Below, piece after piece: positions 5,076 through 13,838 of a DNA stretch of 14,257 nucleotides (positions are counted from its first letter, which is position 1; every line of letters begins with the position of its first letter). The notes below the pieces were generated by a model. That model saw only the letters and a list, made by a program, of their open reading frames with translations, was not told where the DNA came from and did not search any database. The translations under genes and the position numbers were made by a program. The stretch comes from Chloroflexia bacterium (GTDB taxonomy: Bacteria; Chloroflexota; Chloroflexia; Thermomicrobiales; UBA6265), in assembly GCA_013698305.1 (NCBI GenBank), contig JACCVC010000084.1:1-14257 (forward strand), in the 5' to 3' direction.

Positions 5076-7832
5076 TTACGCATCGCCATATGGCGTGAGG
5101 TCCTGCCAGTTCGGTCCTGCGCGAAGGTCGACGATGACCGGCACGTCGAGCGAGTAGGCGTGCTCCATGGTGTCCTTGACGACCGAGGCGACATCTTCGA
5201 GTTGCCGTTCATCGACCTCGAGAACCAATTCGTCATGGACCTGGAGAACCTGGTGGCCGTGCAACTCGCGCCCCGCCAACACGTCGTCGAGCTGGATCAT
5301 GGCGATCTTGATGATGTCCGCCTGTGTCCCCTGGATCGGCATGTTCATCGCCACGCGCTGCGCTCCCTGGCGCTGCTGCCCGTTTTGGCTGTTCAGCTCT
5401 GGAATGTAGCGCCGACGACCGGAGAGCGTCTGGACGTAGCCGTGCTTCGCGCCGAACGCGAGGAGCTCATCGAAGAAGGTCCGTACCCGTGGGAGCCGTT
5501 CCCAGTACGATTCAATGAATTTGGTCGCCGCTTCCCGGTCCATGCCGGTATCGCGTGAGAGACCATAGGCCTGCATTCCGTAGAGGATGCCGAAGTTGAC
5601 TGTTTTCGCGACCCGGCGTTGATCTGAGGTGACCTCTTCGATGTCGATCTGATTGACGAGCGCCGCGGTGGCGCGATGGATGTCCTCGCCCGAGCGGAAT
5701 GCCTCGATCAGAAACGGCTCGGCGGACATGTGCGCCAGAATTCGCAGTTCCATCTGCGAGTAGTCGGCCGCCAGCAGAACGGCATTCTCGACGATACGAT
5801 GCTCCGGTCGACGGTCAGCGACAAATGACTTCCGGACCCGCCGTCCGATCTCGGTGCGGATGGGGATGTTCTGGAGATTTGGGTTGTTCGACGAGAGCCG
5901 GCCCGTCGCCGCCACCGTCTGGTTGAACGAGGTGTGGACACGTCCCGTCTCCTCATTGACCGAGTCGGGAAGCGCGTCGACGTAGGTGGAACGCAGCTTC
6001 GACAGCGTTCGGTATTCCAGCACCAGCTCCACGACAGGGTGCTTGTCTCGCAGCGTTTCGAGCACATTCGAGTCAACCGAATAGCCGGTCTTGGTTCGAC
6101 GTCCAGACGGCAGATTCAACTCCTCGAACAGCAGGGTGGCGAGCTGCTTGTTGGATCCGATCCGGAATGGACGGCCGGCAAGAGCATCGACCTCGAGCTC
6201 GACCTCGCCAATGCGGCGCTTGAGCTCCTTCGAGAATTCCCCGAGCTCCTCAATGTCGATGGCTATACCGCGGGCCTCCATGCCGATCAGGACGGGGACC
6301 AGCGGCAACTCTATCGACTGGAACAGGGAATCGAGCTCTCGCTCTTTCAGTCCCTTCTTCAGAGGCTCAACGAGACCGAGCGTGCATTCGACATCGGCGC
6401 AGGCATACGGCGCAGCTCTCTCGATCTCGACGTTGTCCATGGTGTCCTGATTGCGACCCGCGCCGATCAACTCCGAAATCTCGGTCATCTGGATTCCGAG
6501 CCGGGTGAAGGCCAGGTCCTTGAGGCGGACCGAACTGTCGCCGATCAGGAAGGCGGCGATCATGGTGTCGAAGGTCAGACGATTGAGCGTGAATCCGTGG
6601 TGGCGGAGGACGTGCAGGTCGTATTTTCCATGATGGGCGACGATGCCAAGTTCTTCGCGGTTGAGAGCGGGGTCAAGGGCCTCGCGCACATCAGCCAGGT
6701 TGAGTTGGTCGCCGACATTGTGGCCGACCGGGATATACCAGGCGTTGTCGGTCGCGTCGGCAATCGAGATTCCCACAAGGTTCGCGGTGAAGGGGTCGGT
6801 GGAGTCGGTCTCGACATCGATTGCGATTGCATCGGCGCGATTGATCGCCTTCACCATCTCGCCGAGCTGGTCGGTCGTGACAACCGTGATCCGTGTGCTT
6901 TCGACGGATCTTGCCTCTGTTGTAGACGCTGGTGCGGAGCTTGAGGTGTTCGACGCTGGCAATCGCGAAAGCAGAGACCGGAACTCCAGCTCGCGAAACA
7001 GCTGGGTCATCTCTTCGAGGTCGTACATGCCTGTGCGAGCGGTTTCCAGGTCGAGGTCGAAATCGAGATCGCGGACGATAGTCGCGAGCTCCTTGCTGGT
7101 GCGAGCCTGCTCGATGTTCTCGCCAAGCGCATTTCGCGCTCTGGTGGGAGTGACGCCGTCCTGGTTGGCGATGATCGCTTCGAGGTCGCCGAAGGTGTCG
7201 ATCAGCTTTTTGGCGGTCTTGTCGCCGATGCCGGGGACACCCGGAATGTTGTCGGACGTGTCTCCCACGAGCGCCTTGTAGTCGGGGATCAAGTCCGGGG
7301 CAAAACCATACCGGTCGCGGACTCCGGCGACGTCGTACTCCCTGAACTCGCCAAAGCGGCGGGCGCCTGGCAGCACGGCCATGGCATGGTCCTCAACGAG
7401 TTGCAACAAGTCGGAGTCGCCGGTGACGATGATGGTGTCGTGGCCGGCATCAATGCAGGAACGCGAGAGGCTACCAATGACGTCGTCGGCCTCATAGCCT
7501 TCCCTTTCCAACGTCGGAATGCCGAGCGTGTGGACAAACTGAATGACGCGACCGACCTGCTGTTTCAAGTCCTGTGGGGTTTCGTCTCGGTTTGCCTTGT
7601 AATCGGTGTAGACATCGTGCCGGAAGGTCCGGCCAGCGTCCATGGCGACGATTGCATAATCGGGCTTGCGGACGTTGAGCGTGTCGAGCAGCATGGAGGC
7701 GAAGCCATAGACGGCGTTGGTCTGCTCGCCGGCGGTGGTCACCATGGAGGGCGGGACCGCGTGGTAAGCGCGAAAGATCAATCCGTAGCCGTCGACCAAC
7801 ATGACCGTTTTTCGAGCCTTCGCTGCGGACAT
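5076..7832 (-). CDS. polA: DNA polymerase I with 5' nuclease, proofreading and polymerase domains
   Basis: Family A DNA polymerase (918 residues; E. coli 928) for Okazaki-fragment maturation and repair. Residues ~8-290 are the 5'-3' nuclease: MLVDGYGLIFRAYHA, EADDVIG, TGDSDLLQL, GDTSDNIPGVPGIGDKTA. Residues ~315-495 are the DnaQ-like 3'-5' exonuclease. It keeps the acidic residues D339/E341 (AIDVETDS), D405 (HGKYD) and the Y476xxxD480 motif, so proofreading is probably active. The position matching E. coli N420 is H401. Residues ~500-918 are the polymerase: motif A DYSQMELRILAHMS (D690), motif B RRVAKTVNFGILYGM (K743, F747, Y751), motif C LQVHDELVLEV (H866, D867, E868). F747 is the usual Phe of the O-helix. 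The start has GGGAG 9 nt upstream. It is divergent from moxR and is the first gene of the minus-strand series. Confidence 0.97.
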   Translation of the reverse strand: MSAAKARKTVMLVDGYGLIFRAYHAVPPSMVTTAGEQTNAVYGFASMLLDTLNVRKPDYAIVAMDAGRTFRHDVYTDYKANRDETPQDLKQQVGRVIQFVHTLGIPTLEREGYEADDVIGSLSRSCIDAGHDTIIVTGDSDLLQLVEDHAMAVLPGARRFGEFREYDVAGVRDRYGFAPDLIPDYKALVGDTSDNIPGVPGIGDKTAKKLIDTFGDLEAIIANQDGVTPTRARNALGENIEQARTSKELATIVRDLDFDLDLETARTGMYDLEEMTQLFRELEFRSLLSRLPASNTSSSAPASTTEARSVESTRITVVTTDQLGEMVKAINRADAIAIDVETDSTDPFTANLVGISIADATDNAWYIPVGHNVGDQLNLADVREALDPALNREELGIVAHHGKYDLHVLRHHGFTLNRLTFDTMIAAFLIGDSSVRLKDLAFTRLGIQMTEISELIGAGRNQDTMDNVEIERAAPYACADVECTLGLVEPLKKGLKERELDSLFQSIELPLVPVLIGMEARGIAIDIEELGEFSKELKRRIGEVELEVDALAGRPFRIGSNKQLATLLFEELNLPSGRRTKTGYSVDSNVLETLRDKHPVVELVLEYRTLSKLRSTYVDALPDSVNEETGRVHTSFNQTVAATGRLSSNNPNLQNIPIRTEIGRRVRKSFVADRRPEHRIVENAVLLAADYSQMELRILAHMSAEPFLIEAFRSGEDIHRATAALVNQIDIEEVTSDQRRVAKTVNFGILYGMQAYGLSRDTGMDREAATKFIESYWERLPRVRTFFDELLAFGAKHGYVQTLSGRRRYIPELNSQNGQQRQGAQRVAMNMPIQGTQADIIKIAMIQLDDVLAGRELHGHQVLQVHDELVLEVDERQLEDVASVVKDTMEHAYSLDVPVIVDLRAGPNWQDLTPYGDA

Positions 7833-7883
7833 ACCTGATAGCTCCCTGATGGCGTGGATGAGAGACCGACTGTGTCAACGATC

Positions 7884-7891
7884 AGTATAGT
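7884..7891. promoter_or_regulatory. Overlapping divergent -10-like hexamers between polA and moxR
   Basis: AGTATAGT contains TATAGT reading rightwards (7886-7891, towards moxR) and TATACT reading leftwards (7889-7884, towards polA). Predicted starts would be about 7898 and 7877. Neither direction has a convincing -35 at 16-18 bp, so this is a weak prediction. Confidence 0.25.
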
Positions 7892-7965
7892 CGCGGACAA
7901 TCCTGAAGCCGGGCCGTTCATGCAGCCGTCAGCAACTCCGCGTACTCTTGAGGCAGCACGTAGCC

Positions 7966-9036
7966 ATGCCTGTGGTCGCGCAGGCTCACGTCGAATTGAC
8001 CAGCCCGCCTTTGCACTTCAACTTTCGGGAGCGTACACCGTTGTCGCAGCAAGCCTCGGGGCGAGACGTCCTGAACTCCATCGTAGAAAATGTCGAACGG
8101 GTGATTGTCGGCAAGCGGCGCGAGATCGAACTGGTGCTGGTGGCCATGCTGGCGCAGGGCCATGTCCTTATCGAGGATGTGCCGGGAGTCGGTAAAACCG
8201 TGCTGGCGCGGGCAATTGCGGTCAGCATCGGCGGGACGTTCAAACGGATCCAGTTCACCCCGGATCTGCTGCCCTCCGATGTCACCGGCGTAGATGTCTA
8301 CGACCAGGGGGAGGGCCGATTCACTTTTCATCCCGGACCGATTCACGCGAACCTTGTGTTGGCGGACGAGATCAACCGCGCCACGCCACGGACGCAGTCA
8401 GCGCTTCTCGAAGCGATGGAGGAGCGGCAGGTCACGGTCGACCGCGAGACGTACACGTTGCCACAACCGTTCGCCGTGCTGGCAACGGAGAACCCAGTGG
8501 AGTTCGAAGGCACCTTTCCGCTTCCCGAAGCGCAATTGGATCGGTTCCTGCTCCGTCTTTCGCTCGGCTACCCCGGTCATGACAACGAGGTTGCCCTGCT
8601 GGAGCGCCAGCATCGAGAACAACCACTGGCAACCTTGCGCCCGGTCATCTCGCCGAATGACATGATCACCTGTATTGACGACGCGAAGGGCGTATTCGTC
8701 GCGCCTGATCTGCGGGAATACATCGTATCGGTGGTGGAACACACGAGAAACCACGAGGACGCGTTCCTGGGCGCGAGCCCGCGAGGTTCCCTGGCGCTGT
8801 ACAACGCCAGCCGCGCCTTTGCGTACCTAAAGGGACGAGATTTCGTCACGCCGGACGACATCAAGCTCCTCGCTCAGTCCGTTCTTGCCCACAGGATCAT
8901 CGCCCATCCGTCCGCGCGAATGTCTGGGCGTGATGGCCGGAACGTCGTTTCGGACGCCATGCGAGCCATCACCATTCCGGGAGGCGCTCGAGATCAGTCA
9001 GCCACCCGATCCCGGCTGGCCCCGATCAGGGGATAG
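7966..9036 (+). CDS. MoxR-family AAA+ ATPase
   Basis: MoxR-type AAA+ ATPase of 356 residues, thought to act as a chaperone-like remodelling factor for partners encoded beside it. Numbered from the ATG: VIVGKR at 46-51, Walker A DVPGVGKT (71-78), the MoxR-typical FTPDLLPSDVTG, Walker B LVLADE (130-135), then NRATPRTQSALLEAMEERQV, sensor 1 LATENP with N176, and EAQLDRF with R193 near the expected arginine finger. The C-terminal lid includes LGASPRGSLALYNASRAFA. The first ~35 residues are a poorly conserved extension. The ATG is preferred because GAGG lies 12 nt upstream; an in-frame TTG at 7948 would add six residues but has no visible ribosome-binding site. The stop is 2 nt before the DUF58 gene, so the two are almost certainly translated together. 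Confidence 0.93.
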   Translation: MPVVAQAHVELTSPPLHFNFRERTPLSQQASGRDVLNSIVENVERVIVGKRREIELVLVAMLAQGHVLIEDVPGVGKTVLARAIAVSIGGTFKRIQFTPDLLPSDVTGVDVYDQGEGRFTFHPGPIHANLVLADEINRATPRTQSALLEAMEERQVTVDRETYTLPQPFAVLATENPVEFEGTFPLPEAQLDRFLLRLSLGYPGHDNEVALLERQHREQPLATLRPVISPNDMITCIDDAKGVFVAPDLREYIVSVVEHTRNHEDAFLGASPRGSLALYNASRAFAYLKGRDFVTPDDIKLLAQSVLAHRIIAHPSARMSGRDGRNVVSDAMRAITIPGGARDQSATRSRLAPIRG

Positions 9037-9038
9037 AG

Positions 9039-10235
9039 ATGAGCAACGCCGTCAAGGTCGTCATCATCATCGCCATCCTGCTGGTGGCCGCGACGATCGC
9101 CGGATGGGACGAAATCGAGTGGCCGTTCTTCAGTGGCGTCGCGTTGCTCATCATCGCCTGGGTGTGGAGCCGGTCGTCTCTGGTCGCCGTCGGGTTCGAG
9201 CGCTCGCTCGACGCAGACAGGGTTTTTGCCGGTGATTCGGTGCGGGAGCGATTCCGGGTGAGCAACCGTTCCTGGCTGCCTCGGACGTGGGTACAGGTCA
9301 ACGATGGATCGACCGTGCCGGGGTACAATGCGTCGCGCTCTGTGCGGGTAAAGTCACGCTCCGCCGCGACCTGGACCAACGATTTGCGAGCGGAGCGTCG
9401 GGGGCGATACAGGATCGGCCCTGTCACCTTGCTCTCCGGCGACCCGTTCGGCTTGTTCGACACGAGCCGGCATATTGACCACACCCATGAGCTGACGGTT
9501 TATCCCCGGCTGGTCGAGCTTCCGAAGCGAACCTCCATAGGCGGGGACCTGAGCGGGGCGGCGAGGCACCTGCCTGGTCGGTCCGTCTCGTCGCCGATCA
9601 TTCGTAGCGTCCGCCAGTACGCGCCGGGTGACCCGTGGAACCGGATTGCCTGGAGCGCCTCTGCCCGGCATGGAACGCTCCTGGTCAAGGAGTTCGATCC
9701 TGACCCGATCTCCGACGAGTGGATCTTCCTCGAACTGGATACGACCGCCCATGATAATTCGAACGCGTCTACGGAGTACGCGATCTCCCTTGCCGCGTCG
9801 TTCGCGCTCGAATGGCTCGACACAAGTCGCGACGTCGGATTGCTGGTGAACCGGCACATTCCGGCGATCGTGGAAGCAGACGCAGGTGATCGACAGCGGT
9901 TGCGAATCCTGGAGACGCTGGCGGTCGTAGAGCCTTTCGGGGATCCCGACCCTTCCGCGCTGATTGCGAGGTTCGCGAGCAAGTTGTCCAGAGCGACCGG
10001 GCTCGTCGTGATCTCAACCGGAGATGGCGCGGGCTTCGCGCCGCCGCTCATTGATCTCCGACATCACGGCGTGCCGCTGGTGGTGATTGCCGTGGTTTCA
10101 AAGGAGGCGGGTGGTGATACCGATGCCGATTACTGGAGCCAGGTCGAAGCGGAGGGTATTTCCGTGACACGATTGACAGCGCAAGGTGAGCCGATCGCGT
10201 CCCTGTTCGAGGCGGCGACTCCCATTCATAGCTGA
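9039..10235 (+). CDS. DUF58 domain membrane protein
   Basis: 398 residues. Two N-terminal hydrophobic segments (~5-22 and 30-45) anchor it in the membrane with almost no external loop. Residues 120-140 (RRGRYRIGPVTLLSGDPFGLF) and 191-219 (VRQYAPGDPWNRIAWSASAR, then LLVKEF) are the two strong DUF58 signatures. DUF58 proteins have a von Willebrand factor A-like fold and are typically encoded next to a MoxR ATPase, as here. The biochemical role is not settled; a scaffold or substrate of the ATPase at the membrane is the usual proposal. The start follows the moxR stop by 2 nt, with GGGGATAGAG overlapping the end of moxR as the ribosome-binding region. The next gene starts about 34 nt after its stop, or overlaps it if the upstream GTG is used. 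Confidence 0.92.
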   Translation: MSNAVKVVIIIAILLVAATIAGWDEIEWPFFSGVALLIIAWVWSRSSLVAVGFERSLDADRVFAGDSVRERFRVSNRSWLPRTWVQVNDGSTVPGYNASRSVRVKSRSAATWTNDLRAERRGRYRIGPVTLLSGDPFGLFDTSRHIDHTHELTVYPRLVELPKRTSIGGDLSGAARHLPGRSVSSPIIRSVRQYAPGDPWNRIAWSASARHGTLLVKEFDPDPISDEWIFLELDTTAHDNSNASTEYAISLAASFALEWLDTSRDVGLLVNRHIPAIVEADAGDRQRLRILETLAVVEPFGDPDPSALIARFASKLSRATGLVVISTGDGAGFAPPLIDLRHHGVPLVVIAVVSKEAGGDTDADYWSQVEAEGISVTRLTAQGEPIASLFEAATPIHS

Positions 10236-10269
10236 GCCAGGTGCGACAAGCTACTGCCAGGATGCCACA

Positions 10270-12819
10270 TTGTCCAGATTTCTCCGGTCGACCGTCACCA
10301 TAGAACACACCCTCCTGTTGTGCCTCCTGGCGCTGTCAGGGATCGCGACAGAATCGCTCGCGAGTGGCAGTTCCCATGCGTCGCTCTGGGTGCTGGCGAT
10401 AGGAGGTGGGGCGCTTGGCATCGTGTTGGGCATCCTCAGGACCGCCGACTCGCTCGCCCATCTGGTGGCTATCGGCATCGGCGGCGCGGGAACGATTGCC
10501 TTCACCGCCTTTCGGCAGGCTCCAGCGGAGGAGTCGCTCACCTTCCTGGAGCGCGTGCGCCAAATCGGCGGCAACCTTCGAGACTGGTACCTCGGGGCAA
10601 CGCCTCAGGACGAGCTGGAACACCTGCTGGTGATGATTCTCCTGCAGATGATCGTGTGGCTGGTTGCCTACCTTTCGGCCTGGTCACTGGCGAGGCAGCG
10701 CTGGCTCACCGTGTCACTCGTCCTCCCCGCGATCCTGCTGGTCGGTTCGATGCTGTTTGGCTCGGGGATGCGAGACGGGCTGCTGGAGCTCTACCTGATC
10801 TTGGCGATCGTGATGATGGCTCGGGTGACGTACGTGCGCCGGCACTACGGTCATGGTCCGTCAAGCGAGCAAGAGGACGGGGCAGGCTGGGGATTGAGAT
10901 CCCTGATCCCGGCGTTCATGATCGCGTTGCTCGTGGTCGGCGTCGGCTCCGCCACCCCGGTGGGCTTTTCCAGCAACTCCGTTCGACCGATGGCCGAGTA
11001 TGCAAGCACGCAGTACCTTGAGGCTCAGGACCGCACCCTCGATTGGATCAGTGGCCAGCTTGACCTCACTGGAAACGGACCAGCGTCTCTCGACTCGTTT
11101 CCTCGATACACCGCCTTTGATGATGCGTTTTCGGTGGGAGGAGACCTCAGCCTTTCGGATCGTCCCGAAGTGCTCGTGCGCACCCAGGCCGAGGCGCCCT
11201 ACCTCTCGGCGCAGAGCTATGACAGCTACACGGGCCGAGGCTGGGAGTCGACGGTCGAGGACACGTTCGAGGCGGAAGGGCCGGACGGGGTCCGATATTC
11301 TCCCGAGTTGACGTTCCGGCCCGAGCAGGAACTGCCGTATTCGTTCGATGAACGAGTGTCCTTGCCGATGGAGGTGACGTCACTCACGCCCGCTGGCGAC
11401 ACGATGCTCAATGCAGGCATGTATTTGACGGCGGATGAGCGGGCGTCGGTCCGGATGTCGTGGATGCAATTCGACGATCAAGCATTTCCGCTACGAGGGA
11501 TGGACCTGAGCACCTTGCCTCCAGATTTGACCGGGGCTGCGTCACTCTTGCTCCAGGCGTCGGATTTCTCCGTGGAAGGCGATTCTGGCCTTCTGTACCC
11601 AGCGGACCAGGCGGATCGAGAGCAACTCGAGTCAGTGCAACAGCAACTGGAGGACCGCTTCATCAAGGTGCGCTGGACTGTAGCCGAAGATGGCCGGATC
11701 GACACGATATTGGTGGCAGGGCAGGTCCCTGTATATGAAGATAATGTCCGCGTTTCCCGTGCAGAGGACGCTGGGCAAGGCCAACGCTATGCCGTGACAT
11801 CACTCGTGAGCGAGGCGACGCCCGATCAGCTTCGGCAGGCGACCGACGAATATCCAGATTGGGTGACGTCCCGCTACCTCGACCTTCCGGATATGGTGAC
11901 TGATCGCACACTGGAACTTGCCCTCGACGTCGGAGGGCAAGGCGATAATCCCTACGACAAGGCCAAGGCGATCGAAGCGTTCCTGCGGGAACACATCGTC
12001 TACGACCTGGACGTTGGCCTCCCACCTGACGGCGCGGACATCGTCGATCATGTGCTGTTCGAGGAGCGCCGTGGCTACTGCGAGTATTATGCGTCCGCGA
12101 TGACGGTGATGCTGCGGGCGCTGGGGATCCCGGCCAAGACCGTGGTGGGGTATTTTCCGGCCGAGTTCGATGCGGAGGCAGGCGGTTACCTCTATCGCCA
12201 GGAGAACGCGCATGCGTGGACCGAAGCCTGGTTTCCGGACTATGGCTGGATCCGGTTTGAGCCAACTTCCGCGCAACCTGAATCGTCCTTTGGAGAGATT
12301 GAGATCACTGGCACTCCGACGCCGGAGCCAACTTCCACGCCGATCCTGCCTGCGAGCACTACCGAGCCGATCCCTACCGCTACTCCTGAGCCTGTGCAGT
12401 CCGCGCCAGAGCTGGATCTACCAGAGGCAGTGACTGAAGGCTCTGGCGACGAAGGTGGGCTTCCATGGTTGTCAGCGGCGATTGCCGCGGCGCTTGGGCT
12501 TGCCGGGATTGGCGCGGGATCATGGTTGCTGATGGCACGCTCATCGGTGATCGGTCCCCAATCGCTGTTCGCGTCTCTGGTCCGGTGGGGGAAGGCGGGC
12601 GGCGTGCGTCCTGACCCTGCGTCGACGCCGAGGGAGTACGCACGCCGCCTGGGACGCAGGTATCCGGATGTGCGCCCGGAAGCGTTTGAGGTGGTCGACG
12701 CATACGAGGAGTATCGCTATGGAAACGTCGCGCCGTCATCGTCCAGGCTGGAGCATGCCGCGATGTCGATGCGCCAACTGAGGAGGCGAGTGCTGCGTTC
12801 GGTGATCCGGCGCAGGTAG
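10270..12819 (+). CDS. TgpA-like membrane transglutaminase-domain protein
   Basis: 849 residues from TTG 10270, chosen because AGGA lies 7 nt upstream. An in-frame GTG at 10186 would add 28 residues, overlap the DUF58 gene by 50 nt and has a poorer ribosome-binding site. About seven hydrophobic segments (13-29, 38-57, 62-82, 119-140, 146-165, 171-187, 211-230) precede a long extracytoplasmic region. The transglutaminase-like core lies at ~560-668: RRGYCEYYASAMTVMLRALG with C604, and ENAHAWTEAWFPDYGW with H648. The third catalytic position falls on E664 in RFEPT, where the textbook residue is Asp. A Thr/Pro/Glu-rich linker (~680-720) leads to a last membrane helix (731-756) and a cytoplasmic DUF4129-like tail (779-849, TPREYARRL and VVDAYEEYRYG). 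The layout matches the TgpA family, proposed to act on cell-envelope peptides or proteins. It ends 18 nt before the ribokinase. Confidence 0.9.
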   Translation: MSRFLRSTVTIEHTLLLCLLALSGIATESLASGSSHASLWVLAIGGGALGIVLGILRTADSLAHLVAIGIGGAGTIAFTAFRQAPAEESLTFLERVRQIGGNLRDWYLGATPQDELEHLLVMILLQMIVWLVAYLSAWSLARQRWLTVSLVLPAILLVGSMLFGSGMRDGLLELYLILAIVMMARVTYVRRHYGHGPSSEQEDGAGWGLRSLIPAFMIALLVVGVGSATPVGFSSNSVRPMAEYASTQYLEAQDRTLDWISGQLDLTGNGPASLDSFPRYTAFDDAFSVGGDLSLSDRPEVLVRTQAEAPYLSAQSYDSYTGRGWESTVEDTFEAEGPDGVRYSPELTFRPEQELPYSFDERVSLPMEVTSLTPAGDTMLNAGMYLTADERASVRMSWMQFDDQAFPLRGMDLSTLPPDLTGAASLLLQASDFSVEGDSGLLYPADQADREQLESVQQQLEDRFIKVRWTVAEDGRIDTILVAGQVPVYEDNVRVSRAEDAGQGQRYAVTSLVSEATPDQLRQATDEYPDWVTSRYLDLPDMVTDRTLELALDVGGQGDNPYDKAKAIEAFLREHIVYDLDVGLPPDGADIVDHVLFEERRGYCEYYASAMTVMLRALGIPAKTVVGYFPAEFDAEAGGYLYRQENAHAWTEAWFPDYGWIRFEPTSAQPESSFGEIEITGTPTPEPTSTPILPASTTEPIPTATPEPVQSAPELDLPEAVTEGSGDEGGLPWLSAAIAAALGLAGIGAGSWLLMARSSVIGPQSLFASLVRWGKAGGVRPDPASTPREYARRLGRRYPDVRPEAFEVVDAYEEYRYGNVAPSSSRLEHAAMSMRQLRRRVLRSVIRRR

Positions 12820-12837
12820 CATAGATGGGAACTGAAG

Positions 12838-13788
12838 ATGCCGGACGAAAGTGCGCCAAGACAGGGGCGGGTTCTTGTCGCGGGTGCGATCAATACCGAC
12901 CTCGTGGGGAGCGTCGAACGGGCACCCGCCGGCGGGGAGACGGTGACGGGACGCTCATTTGAAATCTTCGGGGGAGGCAAGGGAGCGAATCAGGCGGTTG
13001 CCGCTCGTCGCTCTGGGGCCGAAGTCTCGCTGGTGGGCGCCGTCGGTGATGATGATTTCGGCACGCAACGAGAGGCAGAACTGCGAGCGGAAGGCATCGA
13101 CATCAGCTCGGTCGTTCGGCGTGTTGACGTTTCGTCGGGGGTGGCGTTGATTCTGGTTGAGGAGGGTGGGGAAAACCGGATCGTCTACATCCCCGGAGCG
13201 ACATCGACGATCACTGAAGATGACGTTGTTGAGGCACTGGCGAGGACGCCTCCTGATGTGTACCTGCAACCGAACGAGCTTCCCCTGGAATCGGCACGCG
13301 CGGGTCTGATCAGGGCCGGTGAACGCGGTGCGCTGCGTATCCTCAATGCGGCGCCAGACCCGAAGGACGTAGACCCGCTACTGGAGTATGTCGACATCCT
13401 GATCGTCAATGCCGGCGAAGCGCGGGAACTGGCAGCTCCGGAAGATGCCACCGGAGCGTTGCCCAACCTGGCCAAACGGCTTGTGGAGAGACACGGGATC
13501 GATGTGGTGATCACCGCTGGCGTAGATGGAGCTATCGCGTCGTACCGGGGTGAGGTGATGCGGGTACCGGCGCCCGAGGTGGTTGCGGTCGACACGACCG
13601 GAGCGGGAGATGCCTTCTGTGGGGCGTTGGCGGCGCGGCTGGCATCACTGGTCGAGTTTGAAGAAGCAATGCGGTGGGCGGTGACGGCGGCGTCACTGGC
13701 GGTGACGGTGGCTGGGGCGCAGCCTTCGATTCCTCTTGCCGATGCGATCCGGGAGAAGTTGAGATCGCAGGCTTTTCACTGTACGTGA
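12838..13788 (+). CDS. rbsK: Ribokinase (PfkB family)
   Basis: ATP-dependent sugar kinase, predicted to convert D-ribose to ribose 5-phosphate in the cytosol. The 316 residues align along their length with E. coli RbsK as I know it: GAINTDLV (16-23), GETVTG (33-38), the first PfkB signature FGGGKGANQAVAARRSGA (44-61), NAGE (191-194, the NxxE metal/phosphate motif) and DTTGAGDAFCGALAARL (252-268) with catalytic D258. GAQPSIP (293-299) matches the GAQPSVP segment near the potassium site. This favours ribokinase over fructokinase or adenosine kinase, though close PfkB sugar kinases cannot be excluded. The ATG follows the transglutaminase gene by 18 nt with only a weak GGGA upstream, so translation may be coupled. 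No ribose transporter or rbsD lies nearby in the window. Confidence 0.88.
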   Translation: MPDESAPRQGRVLVAGAINTDLVGSVERAPAGGETVTGRSFEIFGGGKGANQAVAARRSGAEVSLVGAVGDDDFGTQREAELRAEGIDISSVVRRVDVSSGVALILVEEGGENRIVYIPGATSTITEDDVVEALARTPPDVYLQPNELPLESARAGLIRAGERGALRILNAAPDPKDVDPLLEYVDILIVNAGEARELAAPEDATGALPNLAKRLVERHGIDVVITAGVDGAIASYRGEVMRVPAPEVVAVDTTGAGDAFCGALAARLASLVEFEEAMRWAVTAASLAVTVAGAQPSIPLADAIREKLRSQAFHCT

Positions 13789-13803
13789 GCGAGAAGACGA
13801 AAT

Positions 13804-13830
13804 AACCGCGTCCCATTGCGAGACACGGTT
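13804..13830. terminator. Hairpin between the convergent ribokinase and tRNA-Ser genes
   Basis: Arms 13804-13812 (AACCGCGTC) and 13822-13830 (GACACGGTT) flank a 9-nt loop. In minus-strand RNA the one imperfect position is a G-U pair and the stem is followed by AUUUCGUCUUC. In plus-strand RNA it is a C-A mismatch followed by GUUCUG. It probably ends the tRNA-Ser transcript and may weakly stop the ribokinase transcript. The U-tract is poor in both directions. Confidence 0.45.
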
Positions 13831-13838
13831 GTTCTGGG

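Noticed and set aside
5084..5095. Perfect palindrome CGCCATATGGCG
   Set aside because: It lies in the last codons of polA (PYGDA) and contributes no separate signal that I can see.
5934..7281. Long plus-strand reading frames within polA (336 and 212 codons)
   Set aside because: They are antisense shadows of a fully conserved polA and show no recognisable motifs, which is expected in GC-rich coding DNA.
7948..7965. TTG start for moxR at 7948
   Set aside because: No Shine-Dalgarno precedes it, while ATG 7966 has GAGG 12 nt upstream. The choice changes only six residues.
10186..10269. GTG start for the transglutaminase gene at 10186
   Set aside because: It overlaps the DUF58 gene, adds a non-hydrophobic stretch before the first membrane helix and has a poorer ribosome-binding site than TTG 10270. 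It remains possible.
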